Assembly (NCBI RefSeq): GCF_001766415.1
Contig: NZ_MKXO01000005.1
Coordinates: forward strand, 62,001 to 126,000
Direction of reading: 5' to 3'
Length of the DNA stretch: 64,000 nt
Origin: Exiguobacterium aurantiacum
Lineage (GTDB): Bacteria; Bacillota; Bacilli; Exiguobacteriales; Exiguobacteriaceae
The translations under genes were made by a program, and so were the position numbers. Positions 1-7,337 of the stretch are shown here, one piece after another. Below the pieces are notes generated by a model that ran no database searches, was not told where the DNA came from, and saw nothing but the letters and a program-made list of their open reading frames with translations. Within the stretch, counting starts at the first letter, position 1; each line of letters begins with the position of its first letter.

Positions 1-1447
1 GCGGGATGAACTCCGAAGGCGGGATTTGCCCGAGTTGGTCGTGATGCCAGCGCAGTAACGCCTCAAATCCAATCAGCTTATCCGTTTTCAAGTCGAACTT
101 CGGTTGGTATTCGAGATAAAAATGTTTTTCTTCGAGCGCTTGGTACAGCGCTTTTTCGATATGGATTTGTCTTGAGAACGCATCGTCCATGTCTTTCGTG
201 ACGAATTGGATCGTCCCGACACCGATGCGCTTGCCTTTGAACAAAGCGCTCTCGGCCCGGGTGTACAGCTCGTCCAACGAATTAGTGGCCGACGGGTAGA
301 ACACGCAACCGATCGAGATCGATAACATGATCGAATGGTGGTAAATCCGGAACGGTCGTTGCAGTTCGTGTTGCAGTTGACGAAGCAGCTGGAACACTTC
401 TTCTTTTGATTGTTCAAAGAAAAGAATACCGTACAAGCCGCCCGAAGGATGGAACATGACACTCGACTGGGGCAGGAAGCGTTCAGCCCGGTCTTTAATT
501 TGGAGCAACAGTTCATTGCCGACGCGTGAACCGAACGACTCGTTGATAATTTTGAACCGATCGATATCGAAGAGGGCGACGTGCAACAACCCGTTATGTT
601 CTTTCACGTCAGTAAGTGAGTGCGCATATTGGCGCAAGAGCCCTTTTTTATTTAACAGCCCGGTCAAATCGTTGTGATAGGCGAGGTAGTTCACTTCTTG
701 TTCGAGACGTTTTTTATCAGACACGTCGAAACCAAACGCCGTGTACTGGGCGATTTCGCCGTCTTCACTTAAAATCGGTACAATCGTCAAGTTGAGCCAG
801 CAGATGTTCGTCACATGTCGTTGCGATCGAATCGGCATCTCGCCGTTCCAAATTTGATCGGTCGTGAGCGCTTGACGTACCACACCTGCAATCGGATCAT
901 CTTCAAAGGATGGGTGAATGAGCTCGAACCAGTTACGACCGATGAATTGTTGTTCAGGTGCCCCGATCAAGTCGCACAACAGCGGATTGATCTCGGTGAT
1001 CTCGCCACGAGCGTTGGCTGCCAAATAATAAGTCGAATGCTCGATCATCGCTTGGAAGTGGTGGAGCAGGTTGAACTGCTCGGTGCTGATGAGCGGACCG
1101 AAGCCTTTCGGTAGGAAGGCTAAAAAATAGCCGTTGACGTCGTTGATCGAAAAAGTTTGTAAGTAAGCGGTCGCATAGACGACCGAGCCGTTTTTATGTT
1201 TAAACGCCGTCAACGCCGTCGTCGAGAATGGATATTGAAGGAGCAATGGTGACCACGTTTCAAGCGCCTGCTCTAAATGTTGGACGACGGGTAATGCGTG
1301 GTGAAGTACCTCGTCACGCTCCCAACCGAACAGCGTCTCCGCTTGTTCGTTCCAAAGAAGGACGGTGCCGTCAAAATCGATGTAACAGCATGGGATCGAT
1401 AGGGCATCGATGAACGTATCAATCGGCAAATCACGCAATGAAGTCAC
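1..1447 (-). CDS. PAS-PAS-GGDEF(degenerate)-EAL protein, 3' end cut by window
   Basis: Cyclic-di-GMP signalling protein running off the left edge; 482 codons are visible. It starts with GTG at 1445-1447 behind GGAGG (1455-1459) with a 7-nt gap. No membrane segment is seen, so it is probably cytosolic. Two PAS-like sensor domains come first (about residues 1-110 and 115-240), then a GGDEF domain with DIDRFKIINE and FGSRVGNELL motifs. The catalytic loop reads SGGLYGILF instead of GGDEF, so diguanylate cyclase activity is unlikely. The EAL domain has just begun at the window edge (LIGFEALLRW), so its catalytic residues beyond the EAL motif cannot be judged. Inference: a phosphodiesterase whose GGDEF domain may serve as a GTP-binding regulator. 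Confidence 0.88.
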   Translation of the reverse strand, partial: MTSLRDLPIDTFIDALSIPCCYIDFDGTVLLWNEQAETLFGWERDEVLHHALPVVQHLEQALETWSPLLLQYPFSTTALTAFKHKNGSVVYATAYLQTFSINDVNGYFLAFLPKGFGPLISTEQFNLLHHFQAMIEHSTYYLAANARGEITEINPLLCDLIGAPEQQFIGRNWFELIHPSFEDDPIAGVVRQALTTDQIWNGEMPIRSQRHVTNICWLNLTIVPILSEDGEIAQYTAFGFDVSDKKRLEQEVNYLAYHNDLTGLLNKKGLLRQYAHSLTDVKEHNGLLHVALFDIDRFKIINESFGSRVGNELLLQIKDRAERFLPQSSVMFHPSGGLYGILFFEQSKEEVFQLLRQLQHELQRPFRIYHHSIMLSISIGCVFYPSATNSLDELYTRAESALFKGKRIGVGTIQFVTKDMDDAFSRQIHIEKALYQALEEKHFYLEYQPKFDLKTDKLIGFEALLRWHHDQLGQIPPSEFIP

Positions 1448-1535
1448 ACAAATTCCTCCAATCTACATCAAATAAGTCATACTATACGTTCAGTGTACCT
1501 TATTTTCCCAACCCAAGGAACGGGCAAGTTCGTCG

Positions 1536-1565
1536 TTGTCAAAAGAAAGACGGTCATCATATACT
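1536..1565 (+). promoter_or_regulatory. Sigma-A promoter for rocD
   Basis: TTGTCA at 1536-1541, an 18-nt spacer, and TATACT at 1560-1565, giving a short leader before the ATG at 1606. Confidence 0.7.
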
Positions 1566-1605
1566 GAAGGTGTAAGGTAGTTTTTTTTCATAAGGGGGAA
1601 ATCAA

Positions 1606-2808
1606 ATGTCAAAAACACAAGAAGTGATTGAATTGACAGAGAAATTCGGGGCGCACAATTATCATCCGCTTCCAATCGTCATCTCGGAGGCGAAGGGGAT
1701 TTGGGTGACGGATCCGGAAGGAAATCGTTACATGGATATGTTGAGTGCGTATTCGGCTGTCAACCAGGGGCATTGTCATCCGAAAATCATTCAAGCGTTA
1801 AAAGATCAGGCCGACAAGATCACGTTGACGTCACGTGCTTTCTACAACGATCAGCTCGGTCGCTTCTACAAAAAAGTGGCAACGCTTACAAATAAAGAAA
1901 TGGTGTTACCGATGAACACCGGTGCCGAAGCGGTCGAGACCGCGGTCAAGGCATCACGGCGCTGGGCCTATGAGGTCAAACAAATTCCGGGGCAAGCCGA
2001 GATTATCGTCTGCACCGGCAACTTCCATGGGCGGACGATGGCGGCTGTGTCGATGTCGACAGAAGCGGACTATCAGCGCGGTTTCGGACCGCTCCTCCCA
2101 GGCTTCAAAGTCGTGCCGTACGGAGACATCGACGCGTTCGAGGCGGCGATCACGGAGAACACGGCGGCGTTCATCGTTGAACCGATTCAAGGGGAAGCGG
2201 GTATCATCATCCCGCCGGCGGGTTACTTGAAGCGGGCGGCTGAATTGTGTAAGGCGAACAACGTGTTGTTCATCGCAGATGAGATTCAGTCAGGTCTTGG
2301 CCGCTCTGGAAAATGGTTCGCGATCGAATGGGAAGGCGTCGATCCCGATATGTATATCCTCGGAAAAGCACTCGGTGGCGGTGTCTTCCCGGTATCGTGC
2401 GTGGCTGCCAACGAAAGCGTCCTCCAAGTGTTCAATCCAGGATCGCACGGGTCGACGTTCGGGGGGAACCCGCTCGCGGCGGCGGTATCGATCGCTGCGC
2501 TCGAGGTGCTTGAAGAAGAACAGCTTCCGGAGCGTTCGCTCGAACTCGGGACGTACTTTATGGACCGTTTAAAGTCAATCGACAACCCACGCATTAAAGA
2601 AGTGCGGGGCCGCGGCCTATTCATCGGGATCGAGTTGACGGAAGCGGCTCGTCCTTATTGTGAGGCGCTTAAAGAGCGTGGCTTGCTTTGCAAGGAGACG
2701 CACGAGACGGTCATTCGACTCGCACCACCGCTTGTCATTACGAAAGAAGAACTCGATGAAGCGTTCACGGCAATCGAGGCTGTATTCGCACCGACTCCTA
2801 TTTCATAA
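1606..2808 (+). CDS. rocD: Ornithine aminotransferase
   Basis: PLP-dependent class III aminotransferase of 400 residues, the usual length for RocD. It transfers the delta-amino group of ornithine to 2-oxoglutarate to give glutamate semialdehyde, linking arginine breakdown and proline metabolism in the cytosol. The N-terminus ([14 protein letters not shown]) and the stretch [15 protein letters not shown] are typical of OAT. The PLP lysine is in [12 protein letters not shown], preceded by the cofactor-binding [12 protein letters not shown]. The start is the ATG after AAGGGGGAAATCAA. It is monocistronic with its own promoter; none of the usual roc neighbours (rocA, rocF) is nearby. A P5C reductase family gene lies at 21.4 kb but is not linked. 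Confidence 0.95.
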   Translation: MSKTQEVIELTEKFGAHNYHPLPIVISEAKGIWVTDPEGNRYMDMLSAYSAVNQGHCHPKIIQALKDQADKITLTSRAFYNDQLGRFYKKVATLTNKEMVLPMNTGAEAVETAVKASRRWAYEVKQIPGQAEIIVCTGNFHGRTMAAVSMSTEADYQRGFGPLLPGFKVVPYGDIDAFEAAITENTAAFIVEPIQGEAGIIIPPAGYLKRAAELCKANNVLFIADEIQSGLGRSGKWFAIEWEGVDPDMYILGKALGGGVFPVSCVAANESVLQVFNPGSHGSTFGGNPLAAAVSIAALEVLEEEQLPERSLELGTYFMDRLKSIDNPRIKEVRGRGLFIGIELTEAARPYCEALKERGLLCKETHETVIRLAPPLVITKEELDEAFTAIEAVFAPTPIS

Positions 2809-2820
2809 TGCGGGAGGGCT

Positions 2821-2829
2821 TGTTATAAT
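2821..2829 (+). promoter_or_regulatory. Extended -10 promoter for the crcB pair
   Basis: TGTTATAAT is an extended -10 element (TGnTATAAT), just after the rocD stop. The -35 region (TTTCAT at 2801-2806) is poor, as is common for extended -10 promoters. Predicted transcription start is near 2836. Confidence 0.6.
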
Positions 2830-2843
2830 TTGAGAAGAAATGC

Positions 2844-2883
2844 AGACACCTGCCGGGCGATGTTTTCGCGGCAGGTGTCTTTT
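2844..2883 (+). terminator. Hairpin with T-run in the crcB leader
   Basis: A perfect 12-bp stem, AGACACCTGCCG (2844-2855) with CGGCAGGTGTCT (2869-2880), followed by a short T-run. It may end rocD transcription, but it lies downstream of the predicted crcB start, so it could also act as an attenuator. The crcB Shine-Dalgarno AAGGAGG (2887-2893) begins four bases later. Confidence 0.6.
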
Positions 2884-2900
2884 CGTAAGGAGGAACGGTC

Positions 2901-3305
2901 GTGCTCTACGTTTACGTTGGTTTAGCAGGAGCGCTTGGAGCGCTAGCAAGGTATGGGGTCGGTATAGGGATGCATACGTTGTGGACAGGTACATTTCCGC
3001 TAGGGACGCTCACCGTCAACTTGATCGGCAGTTTTCTACTCGGTTGGCTCACCCATTACTTGTTTCAAACCGGACGGCTTTCACCGATGGTCATTACGGC
3101 GGTCGGTACAGGGTTTATCGGTTCGTTCACGACGTTCTCGACGTTCAGTGTCGAGACGATTGTGATGATCGAGTCAGGGAACCTGATCGGAGCGCTCACC
3201 TATGTGACACTGAGCATCGTCCTCGGTCTGTTCAGCTCGTGGTTAGGCTATAAACTAGGAAGAAGACGATTCCGGCGTTTTGTGAAGCGAGAGGGGGAGG
3301 CGTGA
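2901..3305 (+). CDS. crcB1: Fluoride channel subunit CrcB/Fluc (first copy)
   Basis: Small four-helix membrane protein (134 residues) of the CrcB/Fluc family, which exports fluoride passively through dual-topology dimers. The family marks are present: an early GALGALARYG motif, NLIGSFLLGWL in helix 2, and the hallmark GFIGSFTTFSTFSVE in helix 3, whose Phe/Thr/Ser residues line the fluoride path. The start is GTG at 2901, set by AAGGAGG with a 7-nt gap. It overlaps the second copy by TGATG. In Firmicutes such pairs usually form an obligate heterodimer with opposed orientations; that is family knowledge, not shown here. Confidence 0.95.
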   Translation: MLYVYVGLAGALGALARYGVGIGMHTLWTGTFPLGTLTVNLIGSFLLGWLTHYLFQTGRLSPMVITAVGTGFIGSFTTFSTFSVETIVMIESGNLIGALTYVTLSIVLGLFSSWLGYKLGRRRFRRFVKREGEA

Positions 3306-3652
3306 TGACTGTTGTGACAGTGATGATCGGTGCCTTTTTCGGGGCGATGGCCCGCTTCGGAATTGGTCAGCTCGTTAAAGTATGGACGAGATCGGTCTTT
3401 CCTTGGGCGACTTTGTTCGTGAACGTGACCGGATCGTTTTGGCTCGGATATTTGTATGCGGCCCCTGTACCTTCGGTGGTGGGACTCGGAATCGGTGTCG
3501 GCTTCCTCGGTTCGTTCACGACGTTCTCGACGTTCAAACTTGAAGTGATGCGGTTCGTGACGAAAGATTGGCTTCGCTTTGGTTTATACTTACTGGCGAC
3601 GTATGTCTTTGGTTTAATTGCCGCCTACCTTGGCTACCAATTTGGACAATAA
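3305..3652 (+). CDS. crcB2: Fluoride channel subunit CrcB/Fluc (second copy)
   Basis: Partner of crcB1; about 115 residues and four predicted membrane helices. It carries NVTGSFWLGYL and GVGFLGSFTTFSTFKLE, the same pore signature as its neighbour but with a different overall sequence, as expected of a heterodimer pair. I chose ATG at 3305 because it overlaps the crcB1 stop (TGATG) behind GGGGGAGG; a GTG at 3302 in the same frame is also possible and would add one residue. Translation is probably coupled to crcB1. The stop codon lies at the foot of the terminator hairpin shared with the convergent yhfH-like gene. Confidence 0.93.
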   Translation: MTVVTVMIGAFFGAMARFGIGQLVKVWTRSVFPWATLFVNVTGSFWLGYLYAAPVPSVVGLGIGVGFLGSFTTFSTFKLEVMRFVTKDWLRFGLYLLATYVFGLIAAYLGYQFGQ

Positions 3653-3683
3653 ACAATCCCTCGGAAACTCCGAGGGATTGTTT
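3651..3683. terminator. Bidirectional terminator between crcB2 and the yhfH-like gene
   Basis: A 14-bp inverted repeat, AAACAATCCCTCGG with CCGAGGGATTGTTT, overlaps the stop codons of both convergent genes and has A/T-rich flanks on both sides. Confidence 0.75.
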
Positions 3684-3843
3684 ATTGTTCAGCGAGTTGA
3701 AGCTTTTCAGCACATGATGCGCATGTGTTTTCATAAGACTCACACTGCTCATCCATATGTTGTCCGCATTCTTGACACGTCTTATCTGGTAATTTCCGAT
3801 AAAATTCGACTGACGATTCGAGTCGGCTTGCCCATTCATTCAT
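3682..3843 (-). CDS. YhfH-like small zinc ribbon protein
   Basis: A 53-residue gene easily missed because an unrelated longer frame overlaps it. The ATG at 3841-3843 is preceded by GGAGG. The protein has VEFYRKLPDKTCQECG near its start and two CxxC pairs (CQEC and CASC), a pattern like the short YhfH proteins of Bacillus (FFR.LP...C..CG...E), which probably bind one zinc. Function unknown. An overlapping frame beginning at the next ATG lacks the cysteine pairs and is rejected. It is transcribed away from cadC, with an extended -10 (TGTTATAAT, complement of 3895-3903) upstream. Confidence 0.8.
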   Translation of the reverse strand: MNEWASRLESSVEFYRKLPDKTCQECGQHMDEQCESYENTCASCAEKLQLAEQ

Positions 3844-3894
3844 ATAAAGCGCCTCCTTTAAGTATGCGTGCGTTTGTTAAGTTGTATTCATTGT

Positions 3895-3903
3895 ATTATA
3901 ACA
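3895..3903 (-). promoter_or_regulatory. Extended -10 promoter for the yhfH-like gene
   Basis: On the minus strand TGTTATAAT, a full extended -10 match about 50 bases upstream of the start codon; no good -35 is needed for this type. Confidence 0.5.
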
Positions 3904-3930
3904 GTTGTGTTTAAGTCAATTATAATCTAT

Positions 3931-3946
3931 AACAGATTTTTCTGTT
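3931..3946. promoter_or_regulatory. Inverted repeat in the yhfH-cadC gap, possible operator
   Basis: AACAGA-TTTT-TCTGTT, perfect 6-bp arms, lies between the divergent promoters and upstream of a TGCTAAAAT -10-like element (3953-3961) for cadC. It does not match the CadC-type ATTCAAA repeat found ahead of cadA. Confidence 0.3.
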
Positions 3947-3988
3947 TGGATTTGCTAAAATGAAATTATACGAAATGAGGTGACACGG

Positions 3989-4354
3989 ATGAAGGCACCA
4001 CAATGCGAAACAATCGCCATCCAAAGTGAAGACGTGGCTGTATTGCAACAGGCGCTTGTGCGATTGGATGCGAACCGAGTCAGTCGGTTGTTTAAGGCGT
4101 TCGCTGATCCGACGAGACTGAAAGTGCTGTACGTCCTGACGCTCGAGCAAGAATTATGTGTCTGTGACGTCGCCGCCGTGATCGGACACTCGAACGCGAC
4201 CGCGTCTCATCATTTACGGACGCTCCTCGATCAAGGGCTCGTAAAATATCGTAAAGATGGGAAAGTTGTTTATTACTCATTAGATGACGAGCACGTTCGC
4301 CTTCTCGTCGAAATCGCGATGGCGCACAGTGCCGAACAGCAATCAGGTCTTTGA
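3989..4354 (+). CDS. cadC: ArsR/SmtB-family metal sensor, CadC type
   Basis: Winged-helix repressor of about 121 residues that releases DNA when it binds Cd(II), Pb(II) or Zn(II). It carries the ELCVCD metal-site motif of CadC in the recognition region, then a HTH (DVAAVIGHSNATASHHLRTL) and wing (KYRKDGKVVYYSL). An N-terminal Cys (APQC) could complete a CadC-like thiolate site. I chose ATG at 3989, 7 nt after GAGGTGA; a GTG at 3980 would overlap that Shine-Dalgarno. It is followed by a terminator and then by cadA with its own promoter and operator, so the two are neighbours but probably separate transcripts. Confidence 0.9.
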   Translation: MKAPQCETIAIQSEDVAVLQQALVRLDANRVSRLFKAFADPTRLKVLYVLTLEQELCVCDVAAVIGHSNATASHHLRTLLDQGLVKYRKDGKVVYYSLDDEHVRLLVEIAMAHSAEQQSGL

Positions 4355-4356
4355 GA

Positions 4357-4391
4357 AGTGTCTACTGCGACAACACAGTAGACACTTTTTT
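4357..4391 (+). terminator. Terminator between cadC and cadA
   Basis: AGTGTCTACTG (4357-4367) pairs with CAGTAGACACT (4376-4386), followed by a T-run. Confidence 0.8.
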
Positions 4392-4394
4392 ATA

Positions 4395-4445
4395 TTGTAT
4401 TCTCTTCCAATCAGCGTTACGATATATTCAAATAAACGTTTGAAT
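4395..4445 (+). promoter_or_regulatory. cadA promoter with CadC-type operator
   Basis: TTGTAT (4395-4400), a 17-nt spacer and TACGAT (4418-4423) make the promoter. Just downstream, ATTCAAA-TAAACG-TTTGAAT (4426-4445) is a perfect 7-bp inverted repeat matching the known CadC/SmtB-class operator pattern. It covers the likely transcription start, so the neighbouring CadC probably represses cadA here. Confidence 0.8.
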
Positions 4446-4463
4446 GAAGTGGGAGGAAGAGCG

Positions 4464-6500
4464 ATGGAATCACGTGACGTCTTACCAGTCGAAGGTATAA
4501 CTTGTACAAATTGTGCGGCGAAGATCGAGAAAAGCGTCTCGGAGCAGACCGGTGTCGCATCCTGTCAAATCGACTTTGCGACGAGCCGGATGATCATCGA
4601 ATGGATTGATCCGTCCGAGCGTGAAACAGCGCTCCGTTCAATTGAAGAGACGATGGGGCGGATTGAACCGGGCGCGCATTTCGTGAAAACTGATCAAATC
4701 GAGCAAGCATCGAACCACCTGTTGTGGCGCTTTGGTATCGCCCTCAGCCTGCTTGTGCTCGCTCTCTTGACTGAATCACTGCCGTTATACGTTGTTGCTT
4801 ATGCGGTCGCCGGCTATGATGTCGTCTATGCGGCAGCACGAAACGTATGGCATCGCGAATGGTTCGATGAGAAGTTTTTAATGACGATTGCGACGATTGG
4901 AGCGTTCGCAATTCGAGAATATCCGGAAGCGGTCGCCGTCATGCTATTTTATCAACTCGGCGAATACTTCCAAGGACGAGCCGTCCACGCGTCGCGTCGG
5001 TCGATCCAGTCATTATTGAATATGAAACCGACGATGGCACGTGTGCTCGGTCCGGACGGTGAGTTCGAACGGCGTCCTGAAGATGTGGCAATCGGCTCGG
5101 TCATCATCGTCCGTGCCGGCGAACAAGTTCCGATGGACGGGAGCGTCGTGATCGGATCGAGTTCACTCGATACGGCATCATTGACGGGCGAATCGGTTCC
5201 CCGTCAAGTCGGACCGCACGATGAAGTGCTCGCCGGAATGGTCAATTTAGAAGGGCGGCTTGAAGTGCGCGTCATACGATCTGCGACGGAGTCGAGCTTG
5301 CAAAAGATGATTGCGCTTGTCGAACAGGCAAGCTCGAACAAAGCGAAGACAGAGCAGATGATCACACGCTTAGCCAGAGTGTATACGCCGATTGTCGTCG
5401 TTTTAGCAGCAATCGTTGCGTTCATCCCACCTCTTTTCGTTGGGAATTTAGAGGAGTGGGTGTATCGTGCCTTAATTTTCCTCGTCATCAGTTGCCCGTG
5501 CGCACTCGTCATTTCAATTCCGTTAGGTTATTTCGGCGGGATCGGGGCTGGTTCTAAACGAGGGATTTTGGTCAAAGGCGGCGAGTATTTAGACGTGCTC
5601 GCCGAAGTGAAGACGGTCATCTTTGACAAGACGGGAACGCTCACGACCGGTCGCTTTGAAGTGACGGACGTGACGACGAACGGAGACGTGACAGAAGCGG
5701 AGTTGTTAACGCTCGCTGCCCGTGTTGAGATGGCATCGACGCATCCGTTGGCAAAAGCAATCGTCGCGAAGGCGAGCAAGACGACCGCGTTTGCGAATAT
5801 TACCGAAGACCCGGGCTACGGTCTGACAGCGACAGATAGCACGGATACAATCTATGTCGGAAGTGCCCGTTTCATGAGGAAGTTAGGACATTCGATTCAA
5901 GATGAACAAATGGGCACAAGCGTCCACGTCATGAGAAATGACCGCTGGCTCGGGCGGATTGAACTGATGGATGCGGTGAAAGAGGATGCCGCAGCAGCCA
6001 TTGCCGCGCTAAAACGTCTCGGCTATCGGACGGTCATGTTGACAGGGGACCGGGATGAAGTTGCGACGTCGGTCGGTTTGAAAATCGGAATCGATGAAGT
6101 GAAAAGTGAGTTACTTCCCCATCAGAAAGTCGAGGAAGTGGAGAAGTTGGCCGCGCGAGGGAAAGTCGCGTTCGTAGGTGACGGTTTGAACGATGCGGCA
6201 GCGCTAGCCCGTGCGGACGTCGGACTCGTCATGGGTGGAATCGGGAGCGATGCCGCAGTGACGGCGGCAGACCTCGTGCTCATGAATGACGCACCGAGCG
6301 ATGTCGTTGCGGCGATTGAGTTAAGTCAGCGGACGAAGCGGATCGTGTGGCAAAATATTGTCCTCGCATTCGGGATGAAGGCGCTGTTCCTCCTGCTCGG
6401 CGTGCTCGGACTCGCATCGATGTGGGAAGCGGTGTTCGCAGACGTCGGCGTCGCGTTGCTCGCGATCGGCAACGCGACTCGCTTGATCCGTTCCAACTAA
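4464..6500 (+). CDS. cadA: Cd/Zn/Pb-exporting P1B-type ATPase
   Basis: Heavy-metal efflux ATPase of 678 residues in the cytoplasmic membrane. The N-terminal HMA domain has GITCTNCAAK (CxxC). Eight helices are expected, with the transport motif SCPCAL typical of Cd/Zn/Pb exporters. The actuator TGES, phosphorylation site DKTGTLT, HP motif (STHPLAKA) and hinge GDGLNDAAAL are all present. A longer in-frame opening exists upstream, but the true start is ATG at 4464 after GGGAGG, downstream of the operator. It works with CadC next door to keep cytosolic cadmium and zinc low. Length and domains are complete. Confidence 0.95.
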   Translation: MESRDVLPVEGITCTNCAAKIEKSVSEQTGVASCQIDFATSRMIIEWIDPSERETALRSIEETMGRIEPGAHFVKTDQIEQASNHLLWRFGIALSLLVLALLTESLPLYVVAYAVAGYDVVYAAARNVWHREWFDEKFLMTIATIGAFAIREYPEAVAVMLFYQLGEYFQGRAVHASRRSIQSLLNMKPTMARVLGPDGEFERRPEDVAIGSVIIVRAGEQVPMDGSVVIGSSSLDTASLTGESVPRQVGPHDEVLAGMVNLEGRLEVRVIRSATESSLQKMIALVEQASSNKAKTEQMITRLARVYTPIVVVLAAIVAFIPPLFVGNLEEWVYRALIFLVISCPCALVISIPLGYFGGIGAGSKRGILVKGGEYLDVLAEVKTVIFDKTGTLTTGRFEVTDVTTNGDVTEAELLTLAARVEMASTHPLAKAIVAKASKTTAFANITEDPGYGLTATDSTDTIYVGSARFMRKLGHSIQDEQMGTSVHVMRNDRWLGRIELMDAVKEDAAAAIAALKRLGYRTVMLTGDRDEVATSVGLKIGIDEVKSELLPHQKVEEVEKLAARGKVAFVGDGLNDAAALARADVGLVMGGIGSDAAVTAADLVLMNDAPSDVVAAIELSQRTKRIVWQNIVLAFGMKALFLLLGVLGLASMWEAVFADVGVALLAIGNATRLIRSN

Positions 6501-6503
6501 AAA

Positions 6504-6568
6504 AACTTCAAGCGAGCTTGAAGTTTGGTGAATGCTTGAGACCGATCAGTTGTGATCGGTCTTTTTTT
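6504..6568. terminator. Two tandem hairpins after cadA
   Basis: First AACTTCAAGC-GA-GCTTGAAGTT (6504-6525), then AGACCGATCA (6539-6548) with TGATCGGTCT (6553-6562) and seven Ts. The second overlaps the stop codon of the convergent gene. Confidence 0.8.
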
Positions 6569-7169
6569 GACGTGTTTTGAAAATCATGAACATGAGGATG
6601 ATGAGGATCGCTACGAGTAAGAAAACGATTGAGTACAGTGCTTGAATGACGATATCGATTTGATTTTGAGTGGATACGAGCTCTTTCCGGATATCGTTGT
6701 ATTGCATCTGTTTCAAAGCTCTTAAATCTTCTAGTATCGTCTGCCGTTGATCGGTCATCGACTTGGCCGTCACCGTCGCCTGTTCGATGTCACCGCTCTC
6801 GTACATGACGAGGACGCGGTCGGCTTCTTGTTCCCAAATGCCGTCCCGATGCAGTAAGTCGAGGAATGAACTTGGCGTTCTCGGATCATTCTTGATAGAT
6901 TCCTTCAACTCTTTCGTACGTTGGGACATGCTGTAATAGGCTTCTAAAAAGCGGCGGTCTTCATAGGCGAGGAGACCGCGGATAGCGTTGGCGCGTTCGA
7001 TATTGTAGTACATGATTTCTTCAATTGCTTCATATGAATCGAACCGTTGCTCGTGAATGGTATCGATCTGGTCAGTCGTATTTCGCAGTTGAACGATGAA
7101 ACTGGCGATGACGAGGACGATTAATACGGACAATGAGGCGAGCAGCAGCAGCCACTTTCGTTGGGACAT
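6546..7169 (-). CDS. Membrane-anchored four-helix-bundle sensor without output domain
   Basis: Protein of 207 residues with a signal-anchor helix near the N-terminus (about 4-25), an extracytoplasmic helical region with low predicted beta content, and a second membrane helix near the C-terminus (about 178-200) ending in a short basic tail. This is the layout of the 4HB sensor module of chemoreceptors and histidine kinases, but no HAMP, methyl-accepting, kinase or GGDEF domain follows. I chose the ATG at 7167-7169, 7 nt after AGGAGG; an ATG two codons upstream sits too close to it. Function unknown; it may partner a separate signalling protein. Not part of an operon. Confidence 0.7.
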   Translation of the reverse strand: MSQRKWLLLLASLSVLIVLVIASFIVQLRNTTDQIDTIHEQRFDSYEAIEEIMYYNIERANAIRGLLAYEDRRFLEAYYSMSQRTKELKESIKNDPRTPSSFLDLLHRDGIWEQEADRVLVMYESGDIEQATVTAKSMTDQRQTILEDLRALKQMQYNDIRKELVSTQNQIDIVIQALYSIVFLLVAILIILMFMIFKTRQKKTDHN

Positions 7170-7283
7170 GTTCATCCCTCCTTTATGAAGACAATCGTAC
7201 AATATTTTTCGGGTTTCAGCATAAAATATTTTTTTGGGAAAGGAAAAACCGGGTAAAGAGTTAAATATATAATATGACGTTTC

Positions 7284-7298
7284 TTGTTATCGCTTACA
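7284..7298. promoter_or_regulatory. cre-like site upstream of the GH13 gene
   Basis: TTGTTATCGCTTACA matches the CcpA/LacI-family consensus WTGNAANCGNWNNCW at all but one fixed position. It overlaps a TACAAT -10-like element (7295-7300), a position suited to repression. Confidence 0.55.
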
Positions 7299-7337
7299 AT
7301 AGACGATGGAATGATTTCATTCATAAGGAGAGTAAAT

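Noticed and set aside
2830-2900. Fluoride riboswitch upstream of crcB
   Set aside because: The conserved aptamer elements are not visible and the leader before the hairpin is too short.
3534-3839. 101-codon minus-strand frame overlapping the yhfH-like gene
   Set aside because: It starts four bases after the true ATG in another frame, lacks the CxxC pairs and runs through the terminator into crcB2.
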